Of a stretch of 64,000 nt of DNA, positions 8,315 to 17,856 are shown one piece after another. The notes beneath the pieces were generated by a model. The model had not been told where the DNA came from. It was given only the letters and a program-made list of their open reading frames with translations, and searched no databases. Position 1 is the stretch's first letter. The number at the start of each line of letters is the position of its first letter. Both the position numbers and the translations under genes were made by a program. The DNA is from Acinetobacter gandensis (GTDB taxonomy: Bacteria > Pseudomonadota > Gammaproteobacteria > Pseudomonadales > Moraxellaceae): the NCBI RefSeq assembly GCF_001678755.1, contig NZ_LZDS01000027.1, positions 124,001 through 188,000 of the forward strand, read 5' to 3'.

Positions 8315-10090
8315 TTGGAAACTAGAAAATTTAAAATAGCGATCCTTGCATTATTAATTTCAACAGGGATGATTGGGGAGGTTAATGCTTCTGCACAATC
8401 AAACAAAGTTTTAAATGTTGCTTTCGAAGCTCCAGATGATGGCTTTGATATGGTTAAAACGTACAATTACTACAGCGGTAATATCGCTGAGGCGATTTTT
8501 GAGCCTTTACTTAAATATGACTATCTTGCTAGACCTGTAGTTCTTGTGCCAAATACAATTGAGGCTATGCCAAAAATTGAGCAGGAAGGTAAGGTTTATA
8601 CTTTTAAAATTAAGCGTGGCATACACTTTTCCAATGATGCGGCATTTAAAGGTAAGAAACGCGAGTTAGTTGCGCAAGACTATATTTATTCAATTCAACG
8701 TATACTTGATCCAGCTAATCGATCACCGACTTACTCATTCATTGATGGCAAAATTTTAGGTGGTGATGAAGCTGTTGCTAATGCCAAAAAAACTGGAAAG
8801 TTTAACTATGATGCTCAGATCGCTGGGCTTAAAGCGATAGATCCATATACTTTACAAATAAAACTCACACGACCTGATTATAATTTTCAATATATCTTAG
8901 CTTATGTCACTTTTGGTGCGACAGCGAAAGAAGTCGTTGCATTTTATGGCAATAAAATTGCGCAGCATCCTGTAGGTACTGGGCCTTATCAAATCAGTAA
9001 ATATGTACCACGTAGCAAAATTGAGCTGATTGCCAATCCAAATTATCGTGGTTTTGTTTGGAATTTTAAGTCCACCGGTACTGCATGGGATAACCAATTA
9101 GTCAAAGAAATGTCAGGCAAAAAAATGCCACAAATTGGTAAAGTTTCGGTCAGTATCATTGAGGAAGAGCAATCGCGTTGGTTGGCGTTTAAAACTGGCC
9201 AACTAAATTTTGATAAATTGACATCAAATGCAGTACCTCAGGCTTTAGATGGAAATAAGCTTAAACCTGATATGCAAAAGCAGGGAATCAAACTTTATCC
9301 AAACAAAGATGCAGAAATCACCTATACCATGTTCAATATGCAAGATCCTATTGTAGGTGGGACAAGTTTGGAAAAAATTGCTTTGCGTCGTGCAATTAGC
9401 ATGTCTTATAACCAAGCAGAATCTATTAAACAGTTATACCAAGGGCAAGCAGTTAAAGCTGAAATGTTCTTACCTGAAGGGGTCAGTGGATTTAATCCAA
9501 ATTATAAGAGCAGTATTGGATATAACCCATTGTTAGCGAATAAGTTACTGGATCGTTTTGGTTACAAGAAGGCCGCAGATGGATACCGAAATTTGCCAAA
9601 TGGCAAGCCTTTAACCCTCAAAATTAATACTGAAAATAGCTCAAAGTCTGTAATCCAGTCTGAGTTGTGGAAAAAGAATTTAGATGCGATAGGGATTCGA
9701 GTTGAATTTAAAGTAAGTAATTTTGCAGATAATTTAAAAGAAGCGATGCAGTGTAAATATATGATGTGGGGCGGTGCTTGGATTGCAGATTATCCTGAGG
9801 GTGAGAATTTCGCCCAATTGTTATATGGGCCGAACTCAGGGCAAGGTAATTTAAGTTGTTATCAATCTAAGGCTTATGATGCCTTATATAAGCAAGCGAC
9901 AGCATTACAGCCAAAGCAAAGAACACCTCTTTATGAAAAGATGAATCGACAAATTGAAGCAGATAATCCTTGGATTATTCATTCAACCCGTTTACGCAAT
10001 TGGCTTATTCATGCTGAAGTACAAGGCTATAAAACACATCCTATGATGAATACGAGCTGGCAATATCTAGATATTCAGCCAACTAAATAA
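8315..10090 (+). CDS. Peptide ABC transporter substrate-binding protein 1 (SBP family 5)
   Basis: 591 residues with a TTG start at 8315, chosen because the AAGGAAAAGG Shine-Dalgarno lies just before it and a signal peptide begins there (ILALLISTGMIGEVNASA). Periplasmic binding protein of the OppA/DppA type, with VLNVAFEAPDDGFDMV at the mature N-terminus, NPNYRGFVWNFK in lobe 1 and LRRAISMSYN in lobe 2. It has no lipobox. First gene of a six-gene operon, 18 bases before a paralogue with the same landmarks. The ligand is unknown; oligopeptides are likely from the neighbouring peptidase. The IS element ends only 107 bases upstream. Confidence 0.88.
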   Translation: METRKFKIAILALLISTGMIGEVNASAQSNKVLNVAFEAPDDGFDMVKTYNYYSGNIAEAIFEPLLKYDYLARPVVLVPNTIEAMPKIEQEGKVYTFKIKRGIHFSNDAAFKGKKRELVAQDYIYSIQRILDPANRSPTYSFIDGKILGGDEAVANAKKTGKFNYDAQIAGLKAIDPYTLQIKLTRPDYNFQYILAYVTFGATAKEVVAFYGNKIAQHPVGTGPYQISKYVPRSKIELIANPNYRGFVWNFKSTGTAWDNQLVKEMSGKKMPQIGKVSVSIIEEEQSRWLAFKTGQLNFDKLTSNAVPQALDGNKLKPDMQKQGIKLYPNKDAEITYTMFNMQDPIVGGTSLEKIALRRAISMSYNQAESIKQLYQGQAVKAEMFLPEGVSGFNPNYKSSIGYNPLLANKLLDRFGYKKAADGYRNLPNGKPLTLKINTENSSKSVIQSELWKKNLDAIGIRVEFKVSNFADNLKEAMQCKYMMWGGAWIADYPEGENFAQLLYGPNSGQGNLSCYQSKAYDALYKQATALQPKQRTPLYEKMNRQIEADNPWIIHSTRLRNWLIHAEVQGYKTHPMMNTSWQYLDIQPTK

Positions 10091-10108
10091 TAATTTTTCG
10101 GGATAAAA

Positions 10109-11920
10109 ATGAAGCAAAATTTGAAACTTAATTTAAAAGCGTTCGGTACGACATTTTTAGTTGGGGGGATGTTGCTTGCAGCGACCAGTTTTACTCAAGC
10201 AAAAAATCCTGCTGATCCAAATAAAGTTCTGCGCTATATCTTTCCAGTGGCGGAAACAGGTTTTGACCCAGTAGGCGTACATGACCTGTATTCGGCGCAC
10301 GTTAATACTTCAATTTTTGAAACTTTATTTACGTATGACTATTTAGCATCGCCTGCAAAATTAGTTCCCAAAACTGCTACAGCTATGCCACAAGTCAGTG
10401 CAGATGGCCTGACCTATACCATTCGCTTACAAAAAGGGATCTATTTTGCTGACGATCCAGTTTTTAAGGGTAAAAAACGTGAATTAACAGCCGCAGACTA
10501 CGCTTACTCATTTAAACGTTTACTAGATCCTAATCTACGTTCTCCAAACAGTTGGTTGTTAGATGGGCGTATTGAGGGGATGGATGCAGTCCTCGAACAA
10601 GCAAAAAAAACAGGAAAGTTTAACTATGATGCTCCGGTTTCTGGGCTTCAAACCCCTGATCGTTATACATTGGTTATTCGTTTAAAGGCGCCAGATCAAA
10701 ATTTTCCAATGTTGTTAGCGCATCAACCTGCATCGGCTATGGCACGTGAAGTTATTGAAAAATATCGAGACAAAGCGGGCTTTGTAATGGGGAGACCAGT
10801 TGGAACAGGCCCTTATATTTTAACGCGTTGGACACCCGGCTCACGGATCATTTTAAAAGCGAACCCGAACTATCGTGGTTTTGTTTGGAACTTTAAAGCA
10901 TCAACTGCACAAGACCAAAAAATTGTCGATGCAATGAAAGGCAAGCAAATGCCTCAAATTGGTGTCGTTGATATACAAGTCATGGAAGAATCCCAGTCTC
11001 GATGGTTAACCTTTGCAAAAAACGAGGCAGACCTACTTGTTTTAGATGGAGATTTATCCGTTCAAGCCTTAAAGGATGGGCAGTTGAAGCCTGAGTTAGA
11101 GAAGAAAGGCATCCAGATGTCACGAATCTCTGATCCATCCATTGATTACCATTATTGGAATATGCAAAATCCGATTGTTGGTGGCTTCAGCAAAGAAAAA
11201 ATTGCCTTACGTCGTGCCATGGCAATGGCCTATTCGGCAGATAATCAAATTAAAGTATTGATGAATGGTGATGCACAAAAATTACAAGCGCCAATTCCTT
11301 TAGGCGTTGCTGGTTTTGATCCACATTATAAGTCGAGCATTCCTTATTCTGTTAAAGCCGCAAATTTATTGTTGGACCGTTATAACTACAAAGTGGGTGC
11401 TGATGGATGGCGGACATTGCCGAATGGTAAACCATTGATTATCGAGATGACGCTGTCAGGAAATAGTAGTCGTAGTCAGCAACTTGGTGAGTTTTGGAAG
11501 AAAACATTAGATGGCATTAACATCAAAATGACCACAAAATCTATGCCTTTTGCTGAAGCATTAAAAGCCGAAAAACAATGTAAAACGATGTTTAAAGCCT
11601 CGGCTTGGATTGCAGATTATCCTGATGCTGACAACTTTATGCAGTTGTTCTATGGCAAAAATATCAACGTGACAAACAATGGTTGTTCAAAAATACCTGA
11701 ATACGATCGTTTATATGAACAAACACAGCGCATGAAGCCCGGCCCTGAAAGGGATGCTGTTTATCGCAGAATGTCTCGAATTTTAGAAGTATACATGCCT
11801 GTACAAATTAACTATGCACGTTACAGAACAGTTTTGTCTCAACCGCGTGTTATTGGCTATAAAAAGCATCCTGTTCTAGTAACAGAATGGATGTACATCG
11901 ATATTGACCCTAAGAAATAA
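10109..11920 (+). CDS. Peptide ABC transporter substrate-binding protein 2 (SBP family 5)
   Basis: 603 residues. The signal peptide runs to about residue 31 (LLAATSFTQA then KNPADP). It is a clear paralogue of the preceding gene, sharing FNYDAPVSGL, NPNYRGFVWNFK, MPQIG, LRRAMAMAYS and AWIADYPDADNF at matching positions. Two divergent binding proteins in one operon suggest a wider or two-part peptide specificity through the same permease. The start ATG follows GGGATAAAA at an ordinary spacing. Confidence 0.88.
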   Translation: MKQNLKLNLKAFGTTFLVGGMLLAATSFTQAKNPADPNKVLRYIFPVAETGFDPVGVHDLYSAHVNTSIFETLFTYDYLASPAKLVPKTATAMPQVSADGLTYTIRLQKGIYFADDPVFKGKKRELTAADYAYSFKRLLDPNLRSPNSWLLDGRIEGMDAVLEQAKKTGKFNYDAPVSGLQTPDRYTLVIRLKAPDQNFPMLLAHQPASAMAREVIEKYRDKAGFVMGRPVGTGPYILTRWTPGSRIILKANPNYRGFVWNFKASTAQDQKIVDAMKGKQMPQIGVVDIQVMEESQSRWLTFAKNEADLLVLDGDLSVQALKDGQLKPELEKKGIQMSRISDPSIDYHYWNMQNPIVGGFSKEKIALRRAMAMAYSADNQIKVLMNGDAQKLQAPIPLGVAGFDPHYKSSIPYSVKAANLLLDRYNYKVGADGWRTLPNGKPLIIEMTLSGNSSRSQQLGEFWKKTLDGINIKMTTKSMPFAEALKAEKQCKTMFKASAWIADYPDADNFMQLFYGKNINVTNNGCSKIPEYDRLYEQTQRMKPGPERDAVYRRMSRILEVYMPVQINYARYRTVLSQPRVIGYKKHPVLVTEWMYIDIDPKK

Positions 11921-11943
11921 AATGGAATAAAACTGGAGAAATT

Positions 11944-13959
11944 ATGAAAAGCAACTTTATGCAATTGACCACGCTGAGTGTGTTAATGATGGGTGGTAGT
12001 CAGCTCGTTCATGCAGCAGAGACAACACGTAGTACTTTGCCAAAATTCCAAGCCAAAGATATTCCTGCTTTATGTGATGCAAATATTAAAAAAATTCAAA
12101 ATGACTTAAGTGCTTTTGAACAAAAAAATATTAAGAAAAATGCAAAAGCGGCTCCAGTTCTTGCCGAATGGGATCAAGTCTTTTCAAAGTTTGAAGATTT
12201 TTACGGACCGATTGGACTTTATAGTAATGTTGATCCTGATGAAGCTTTACGTAAGGCCGCTGAAGATTGCGAAATTAAAATCAGTGAATTCCAAACATCA
12301 GTTTTTCAAAATCCAAAGCTTTATGAGCAAATTAAAAAATTAAAAACAAATGATGAAATTGAAAAAAAATATCGTCAGGATATTTTAGATAGTTTTGAAA
12401 ATACTGGCGTTCAGTTAACAGCAGAAAAGCGTGCTCGCTTAAAAGCGATTTTTGATGAATTAGCGAAAATTGAACAAGAATATGCGCGTAATGTACGTGA
12501 TAATGCTGAAAAACTTGAATTTACACCTGCCGAATTAAAGGGTTTACCTGACAGTTATATCTCAGGTTTAAAGAAAAATGAAAAAGGCAATTACTTATTA
12601 GGATTTGAGTATCCTGAATACCGTCCTTTTATGGAACTGGCTGAAAGTGATGATGCGCGTAAGCGTTATCAAACAGCATTTACACGCCGTGGTACTGAAA
12701 AAAATCTTGGCTTATTAAAACAAGCGATGGATTTACGCTATGAAATTGCACAATTATTCGGTAAGAAAAGCTATGCAGAGTGGGTGTTACAACATCGCAT
12801 GGCCAAAGACCCTGCAACGGTAAATAAATTCCTTTCTGAAGTACATGCAACGGTTGCTCCACTTGAGAAAAAAGAAGTACAAACCTTACGTGAATTCAAA
12901 GCGAAGACTTTAAAAATACCTGTAGAAAAGGCTGAAATTAATCGTTGGAGCGAAGCATATTGGAGTGAAAAGCTTCGCAAAGAAAAGTATGAAGTAGATC
13001 AAGAGAAACTTCGTGACTATTTCCCAACACAAGCTTCACAGGAATGGATTTTTGCAATTTCATCTGACTTATATGGTATTGATTTCCAACCGGCGAAAGT
13101 CGATGTCTGGCAAGATGAAGTTGAATATTATGATGTAAAAGACAAAAAAACGGGTGAAATGCTAGGTGGGTTGTATATCGATAAATATCCACGCAAAGGC
13201 AAATATGGTCATGCTGCAGTTTGGGGTGTTAAAGGTGGCAGTACACTAACCAATCGTAAACCAATTTCTGCATTGGTAACCAACTTTAACCGTAAAGGGT
13301 TAAATAGTGATGAGTTGGAAACTTTTGTACATGAATTTGGGCACGCACTGCATGGCATCTTGTCAAATACACGTTTTGCATCTCAATCAGGCACCTCTGT
13401 AGAGCGTGATTTTGTTGAAGCACCATCTCAGATGTATGAAGAGTGGGCACGCCGCAAAGAAACATTATCGACATTGGCAAACTACTGTAAACCCGCATGT
13501 CCTCGTGTTGATGACGCTTTAATCAGTAAATTAAATGCAGTGCATAGTTATGGTCGTGGTTTGCATTATGCCCGTCAAACTTTATACGCACAGTTTGATA
13601 TGGCTTTACATTCTACCGATGCTTTAAAAGTTCAACCTTTAGAAGTTTGGAAAAAGATGGAAGGTGCAACTGCTTTAGGATACGTGCCTACGACTGAATT
13701 CCCTGGGCAATTTAACCACATTATGGGCGGCTATCAGGTGGGTTACTACGGTTATATGTGGTCTGAGGTGATGGCTCTAGACATGCTTTCTGCATTTGGT
13801 GACAACCTCAATAATCCAGAAGTTGGTCAGCGTTATCGCAAGACGATTTTATCCCAAGGTGGCCAATATGAAGCTGAAAAAATCGTACATGACTTCTTAG
13901 GTCGTAAACCCGATAACAAAGCTTTCTTTGACGAAATTACAGGTCAACGAGTTAAGTAG
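11944..13959 (+). CDS. Exported M3-family zinc oligopeptidase
   Basis: 671 residues. Family M3 (thimet oligopeptidase / peptidyl-dipeptidase) enzymes cut short peptides. The zinc site HEFGH sits in ELETFVHEFGHALHGILS, and the third ligand Glu lies in RDFVEAPSQMYEEW about 25 residues on. The substrate-side Tyr/Gly motif near the C-terminus (GGYQVGYYGYMWSEVMALD) is present. Unlike cytosolic OpdA, it begins with an apparent signal peptide (LTTLSVLMMGGSQLVHAAE), so it should act in the periplasm. A GGAGAA ribosome site precedes it. Placement between the binding proteins and permeases suggests that it trims peptides before import. Confidence 0.88.
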   Translation: MKSNFMQLTTLSVLMMGGSQLVHAAETTRSTLPKFQAKDIPALCDANIKKIQNDLSAFEQKNIKKNAKAAPVLAEWDQVFSKFEDFYGPIGLYSNVDPDEALRKAAEDCEIKISEFQTSVFQNPKLYEQIKKLKTNDEIEKKYRQDILDSFENTGVQLTAEKRARLKAIFDELAKIEQEYARNVRDNAEKLEFTPAELKGLPDSYISGLKKNEKGNYLLGFEYPEYRPFMELAESDDARKRYQTAFTRRGTEKNLGLLKQAMDLRYEIAQLFGKKSYAEWVLQHRMAKDPATVNKFLSEVHATVAPLEKKEVQTLREFKAKTLKIPVEKAEINRWSEAYWSEKLRKEKYEVDQEKLRDYFPTQASQEWIFAISSDLYGIDFQPAKVDVWQDEVEYYDVKDKKTGEMLGGLYIDKYPRKGKYGHAAVWGVKGGSTLTNRKPISALVTNFNRKGLNSDELETFVHEFGHALHGILSNTRFASQSGTSVERDFVEAPSQMYEEWARRKETLSTLANYCKPACPRVDDALISKLNAVHSYGRGLHYARQTLYAQFDMALHSTDALKVQPLEVWKKMEGATALGYVPTTEFPGQFNHIMGGYQVGYYGYMWSEVMALDMLSAFGDNLNNPEVGQRYRKTILSQGGQYEAEKIVHDFLGRKPDNKAFFDEITGQRVK

Positions 13960-13970
13960 GGACGACGCTT

Positions 13971-14909
13971 ATGCTGGCATATATTATTCGACGGATATGG
14001 CAGATGATCCCAACAATGTTGGGTGTCGTTCTGCTTATATTCTTCCTATTTAACTGGGTTGGGGGCGATCCTGCATATATTTTGGCAGGTAAAATGTCGA
14101 ACCCCGAACAAATTGAAAATATCCGTCAACAATTGGGCGTCGATCAACCCTATTACGTGCAATTGTGGATTTTTATTAAGCAAATTTTGACTTTTGACTA
14201 TGGTTTAAGTTGGAGTACAGGCGAGTCTGTGTCAGATATTATTCTGACCCGATTGGGTCCTTCACTGACGATTCTTATTCCACTTACTATTTTGCAAACC
14301 ATTATTTCAATTGGCTTAGCTTTAGCTGTGGCATCGGTACGAGGCAGTTTGACTGACCGTATGATCATGATGCTTTGCACCATTGGTATGTCCATTAGTA
14401 TTTTGGTTTATATCATTGTTTTTCAATATGTATTTGCATATCAATTGAGTTGGTTTCCGGTACAGGGTTGGAGCGATAATTTTGGTGAAAACCTCTTTAA
14501 GTACGCCTTGCTGCCAATTTTAATTATGTTGGTCGTGAGTATTGCGCCAACCTTACGTTTGTACCGTAGTTTTGTTTTGGATGAAGTAAATCAAGATTAT
14601 GTACGGACAGCGCGAGCCAAAGGTGTAGGTGAAAGTCGCATCTTGGGTGTACATGTCTTAAGAAATGCCTCAATTCCAATTATCACTGATGTGATGTCTA
14701 GTTTGCCTGCATTATTGATTGGTGCTTTTCTTATTGAACGTTTTTTTGGTATTCCTGGAATTGGTCGTGAAGTCATTATTGCGGTAGAGCGTAGTGATTT
14801 CCCAGTGATTAAAGCGATCACGGTTTATGTTGCAGCAGCCACCATGATTTTTAACTTACTAGCGGATTTGATTTATAAAATTGTCGATCCTCGCGTTCAG
14901 TTGAAGTAG
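13971..14909 (+). CDS. Peptide ABC transporter permease, OppB/DppB type
   Basis: 312 residues with six predicted membrane segments. The N-terminal MLAYIIRRIWQMIPTMLGVV is typical of OppB/DppB. The EAA loop that contacts the ATPase is YVRTARAKGVGESRILGVHV (about residues 208-227). It lies 11 bases after the peptidase gene and 7 before the partner permease. Full length for the family. Confidence 0.9.
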   Translation: MLAYIIRRIWQMIPTMLGVVLLIFFLFNWVGGDPAYILAGKMSNPEQIENIRQQLGVDQPYYVQLWIFIKQILTFDYGLSWSTGESVSDIILTRLGPSLTILIPLTILQTIISIGLALAVASVRGSLTDRMIMMLCTIGMSISILVYIIVFQYVFAYQLSWFPVQGWSDNFGENLFKYALLPILIMLVVSIAPTLRLYRSFVLDEVNQDYVRTARAKGVGESRILGVHVLRNASIPIITDVMSSLPALLIGAFLIERFFGIPGIGREVIIAVERSDFPVIKAITVYVAAATMIFNLLADLIYKIVDPRVQLK

Positions 14910-14916
14910 GTGACAT

Positions 14917-16053
14917 ATGCTAGGGACGTTAATTAAAAGAAAAGAAGTATCTAAACCTTCATCATCTACGGGCTTGTGGAAATTGGCAATGCGTCGCTTA
15001 AAAGCGGATCGAATTGCCATGATTTCACTATTTGTTGTGCTGTGCTATTTCGTTGTTTTGGTTTTGTCGATGACAGGTTTAGTTGCATCGAACTGGAATA
15101 AAGAAGTTGCTGAGAGTTACGCACCACCAACATTTATGGGAGCACCGCAAGAAGCTGCAAAAAAAGTTGAAACAACAGCAGCACAGGCATTACCTGAAAA
15201 CCCTGTAGATCCATTGAAAGATGTGATTGCCGAATTGAATGCTGAAATCGCTGCGGGAAAGGGTGAATCATCAGCAATTGATTATTATGGTGTTGTAGAC
15301 CCGTTAGCTGAAGATATGAAAGCGATAGATCAGCAACTGGGTGGGCATTTATTAGATCAACAAAGTGAGTTGAAGCAGACGTTACCTTTTGGTGCAGATA
15401 AGTGGGGACAAGACGTTCTACAAAAGACCATTAAAGGAGCTGAAACCTCGATTATTGTTGGGGTTGTTGCTGCGTTATTGGCAGTCGTGATTGGGACGAT
15501 ACTTGGTGCAATTTCCGGTTATTTTGGTGGTTGGGTCGACGACATATTGAACTGGTTTTACAACATTTTCACGTCTATTCCATATCTACTGTTGGTATTG
15601 GCTATTGCAGCTGTCCTACAACAGAAGGGCATTATGTCGATTGTGTTGATTTTGGGACTCACTGGATGGACTGGGGTGTATCGTTTAATTCGCGCTGAGT
15701 ACATGAAACACACATCGCGTGAATATGTACTTGCCGCGAAAGCTATTGGGGTAAGTCATTTTAGACGTATCTTTGTGCATATTTTCCCGAACGTTAGTCA
15801 TATTGCATTAGTACAAATTTCAATTTTGGTTGTGGCATTTATTAAGTCTGAAGTCATTTTAAGCTTCTTGGGTTTTGGTGTTCCTGTAGGCGTAGTGTCT
15901 TGGGGGAGTATGCTCAATGAAGCCCAAAGTGAGCTGATTTTAGGTAAGTGGTGGCAATTGATTGCTGCTTCGGTAGCGATGGCTGTATTGGTTACCGCTT
16001 TTTCAATGTTTACTGATGCATTACGTGATGCATTGGATCCAAAAATAAAATAA
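14917..16053 (+). CDS. Peptide ABC transporter permease, OppC/DppC type, with enlarged periplasmic segment
   Basis: 378 residues, about 80 longer than usual OppC. TM1 is about residues 34-57. The conserved PFGADKWGQDVLQKTIKGAE block comes only at about residue 157. Between them is an extra Ala/Glu/Gln-rich segment (residues about 60-150) that would face the periplasm. The rest, including the EAA loop YVLAAKAIGVSHFRRIFVHI and the SFLGFGVP segment, is normal. The insertion could contact the binding proteins or the exported peptidase; this is inference. Confidence 0.88.
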   Translation: MLGTLIKRKEVSKPSSSTGLWKLAMRRLKADRIAMISLFVVLCYFVVLVLSMTGLVASNWNKEVAESYAPPTFMGAPQEAAKKVETTAAQALPENPVDPLKDVIAELNAEIAAGKGESSAIDYYGVVDPLAEDMKAIDQQLGGHLLDQQSELKQTLPFGADKWGQDVLQKTIKGAETSIIVGVVAALLAVVIGTILGAISGYFGGWVDDILNWFYNIFTSIPYLLLVLAIAAVLQQKGIMSIVLILGLTGWTGVYRLIRAEYMKHTSREYVLAAKAIGVSHFRRIFVHIFPNVSHIALVQISILVVAFIKSEVILSFLGFGVPVGVVSWGSMLNEAQSELILGKWWQLIAASVAMAVLVTAFSMFTDALRDALDPKIK

Positions 16054-16063
16054 GGGGTAGAGG

Positions 16064-17803
16064 ATGACTGAGCAAAATCAATCTGTTAAGCCGACACTCC
16101 TGAGTGTAAAAAACCTCAAAGTGAGTTTTAAGGGCGAAAATAAAACCTATATTGAGACTGTAAAAGGAATTTCTTTTGATATTCCTGCTAATACCACAGT
16201 AGCGCTCGTTGGTGAGTCAGGTAGTGGTAAATCGGTCACTTCTTTGGCGACAATGGGTCTGTTACCCAAAGAGCAAAGCCGTATTGATGAATCGAGTAAA
16301 ATTCTGTTTGAGGGAAAAGATTTACTGAGTTTGTCACCACGTGAGATGCGCGCTATCTGTGGTAAGGATATTGCGATGATTTTCCAAGAACCCATGTCTT
16401 CATTAAATCCGGTATTTACGGTTGGTGATCAAATTGCAGAGGTTCTACGTTTGCATTTGGGTATGGGGCGTAAGCAGGCACGTACTCGAACTTTAGAACT
16501 GTTAAAAGAAGTGGGTATTCCTTCACCTGAAACAAAAATTGATGCTTATCCAAGTCAAATGTCGGGAGGACAGCAACAGCGTGTCATGATTGCAATGGCA
16601 ATTGCATGTGAACCGAAGTTACTCATTGCAGATGAACCAACCACGGCACTTGATGTGACAATCCAAAAACAAATTTTAGATTTACTTGAAACCCTGCAAA
16701 AAAAGCGTGAAATGTCGATGCTGTTCATTACACATGATTTGGCGTTAGTAGGTGAAATTGCAGATCAAGTCATTGTAATGCGGCATGGTGAAATTCGTGA
16801 ACAAGGCACTGTCACGGAAGTGTTAGAAAATCCACAAGATATTTATACTCGTGCCTTACTCAAGTGCCGCCCACAAATGTCAGAACGACCTTTTAAGCTG
16901 CCGATGATTAGTGATTTCATGCGTCAAGATGGTGATCAGTTGATAGAAGATGTGCATCTTTCAGATGATACTAAACGTCAACGCAGTCGTGGTTTAACAG
17001 GAGATGAGCAGATTATTTTAGATGTTAAAGATCTAAAAAAATCGTTTTATAGTCGTAAAGGTCTGTTTGGTAAAGACGAATTTCAAGCAGTCAAAGGCGT
17101 TTCTTTTCAGCTTGCGAAAGGTAAAACTCTAGGTTTGGTTGGTGAGTCTGGTTCAGGAAAAACTACGATTGGCTTATTGTTGATGCGTTTGCAAGAAGCG
17201 ACAGGTGGACAGGCGTTGTTTGAAGGCAAAGATATTCTGTCGATGAGTGAGAAAGAATTTAATCAGTATCAGCGCAAGATACAAATTATCTTCCAAAATC
17301 CATATGCATCATTAAACCCTCGCTTTACAGTGGGCCAAATACTGATGGAGCCGATGTTGGTTCATAACATTGGTAAAGATGATGCTGAACGTGAGCGAAT
17401 GGCTTTTGATTTACTCGAACGTGTGAGTTTACCAGCACAAGCTTTTTATCGTTATCCGCATGAATTTTCAGGTGGGCAACGTCAGCGGATTGCGATTGCG
17501 CGTTGTTTAACTTTAAAACCTGAAATTTTGATTTGTGATGAATCTGTCTCTGCACTTGATGTATCAGTACAGGCGCAAGTTTTGAATTTACTGCAAGATT
17601 TACAAGATGAATTTGGCTTAAGTTATATATTTATCTCGCATGATTTATCTGTAGTGAAATATATTTCAGATCAAATTATGGTAATGAATCATGGTGATAT
17701 TGTTGAAATTGCTAACTCTGATGTCTTGTATCAGAGTCCGCAACATGAATATACCAAGCGTTTGTTAAATGTAATTCCACAGGCGACAGAACAATTTTCC
17801 TAA
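16064..17803 (+). CDS. Fused OppD-OppF type ABC ATPase
   Basis: 579 residues carrying two complete nucleotide-binding domains. Domain 1 has Walker A GESGSGKS, signature MSGGQQQR and Walker B LLIADEPTTALD. Domain 2 has Walker A GESGSGKT, signature FSGGQRQR and ILICDESVSALD; its Walker B ends in Asp-Glu-Ser where most have Asp-Glu-Pro. The linker is about residues 280-330. One polypeptide thus replaces OppD and OppF and energises the permease pair. Last gene of the operon, followed by a strong terminator. Confidence 0.92.
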   Translation: MTEQNQSVKPTLLSVKNLKVSFKGENKTYIETVKGISFDIPANTTVALVGESGSGKSVTSLATMGLLPKEQSRIDESSKILFEGKDLLSLSPREMRAICGKDIAMIFQEPMSSLNPVFTVGDQIAEVLRLHLGMGRKQARTRTLELLKEVGIPSPETKIDAYPSQMSGGQQQRVMIAMAIACEPKLLIADEPTTALDVTIQKQILDLLETLQKKREMSMLFITHDLALVGEIADQVIVMRHGEIREQGTVTEVLENPQDIYTRALLKCRPQMSERPFKLPMISDFMRQDGDQLIEDVHLSDDTKRQRSRGLTGDEQIILDVKDLKKSFYSRKGLFGKDEFQAVKGVSFQLAKGKTLGLVGESGSGKTTIGLLLMRLQEATGGQALFEGKDILSMSEKEFNQYQRKIQIIFQNPYASLNPRFTVGQILMEPMLVHNIGKDDAERERMAFDLLERVSLPAQAFYRYPHEFSGGQRQRIAIARCLTLKPEILICDESVSALDVSVQAQVLNLLQDLQDEFGLSYIFISHDLSVVKYISDQIMVMNHGDIVEIANSDVLYQSPQHEYTKRLLNVIPQATEQFS

Positions 17804-17814
17804 ATGTCTTAAAT

Positions 17815-17845
17815 AAAAAAACCGCTCAAAAGAGCGGTTTTTTTT
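17815..17845. terminator. Terminator between the peptide operon and rluB
   Basis: ACCGCTC (17821-17827), loop AAAA, GAGCGGT (17832-17838), with A7 before and T9 after. It serves both convergent units. Confidence 0.9.
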
Positions 17846-17856
17846 ATGGCTTAAAA

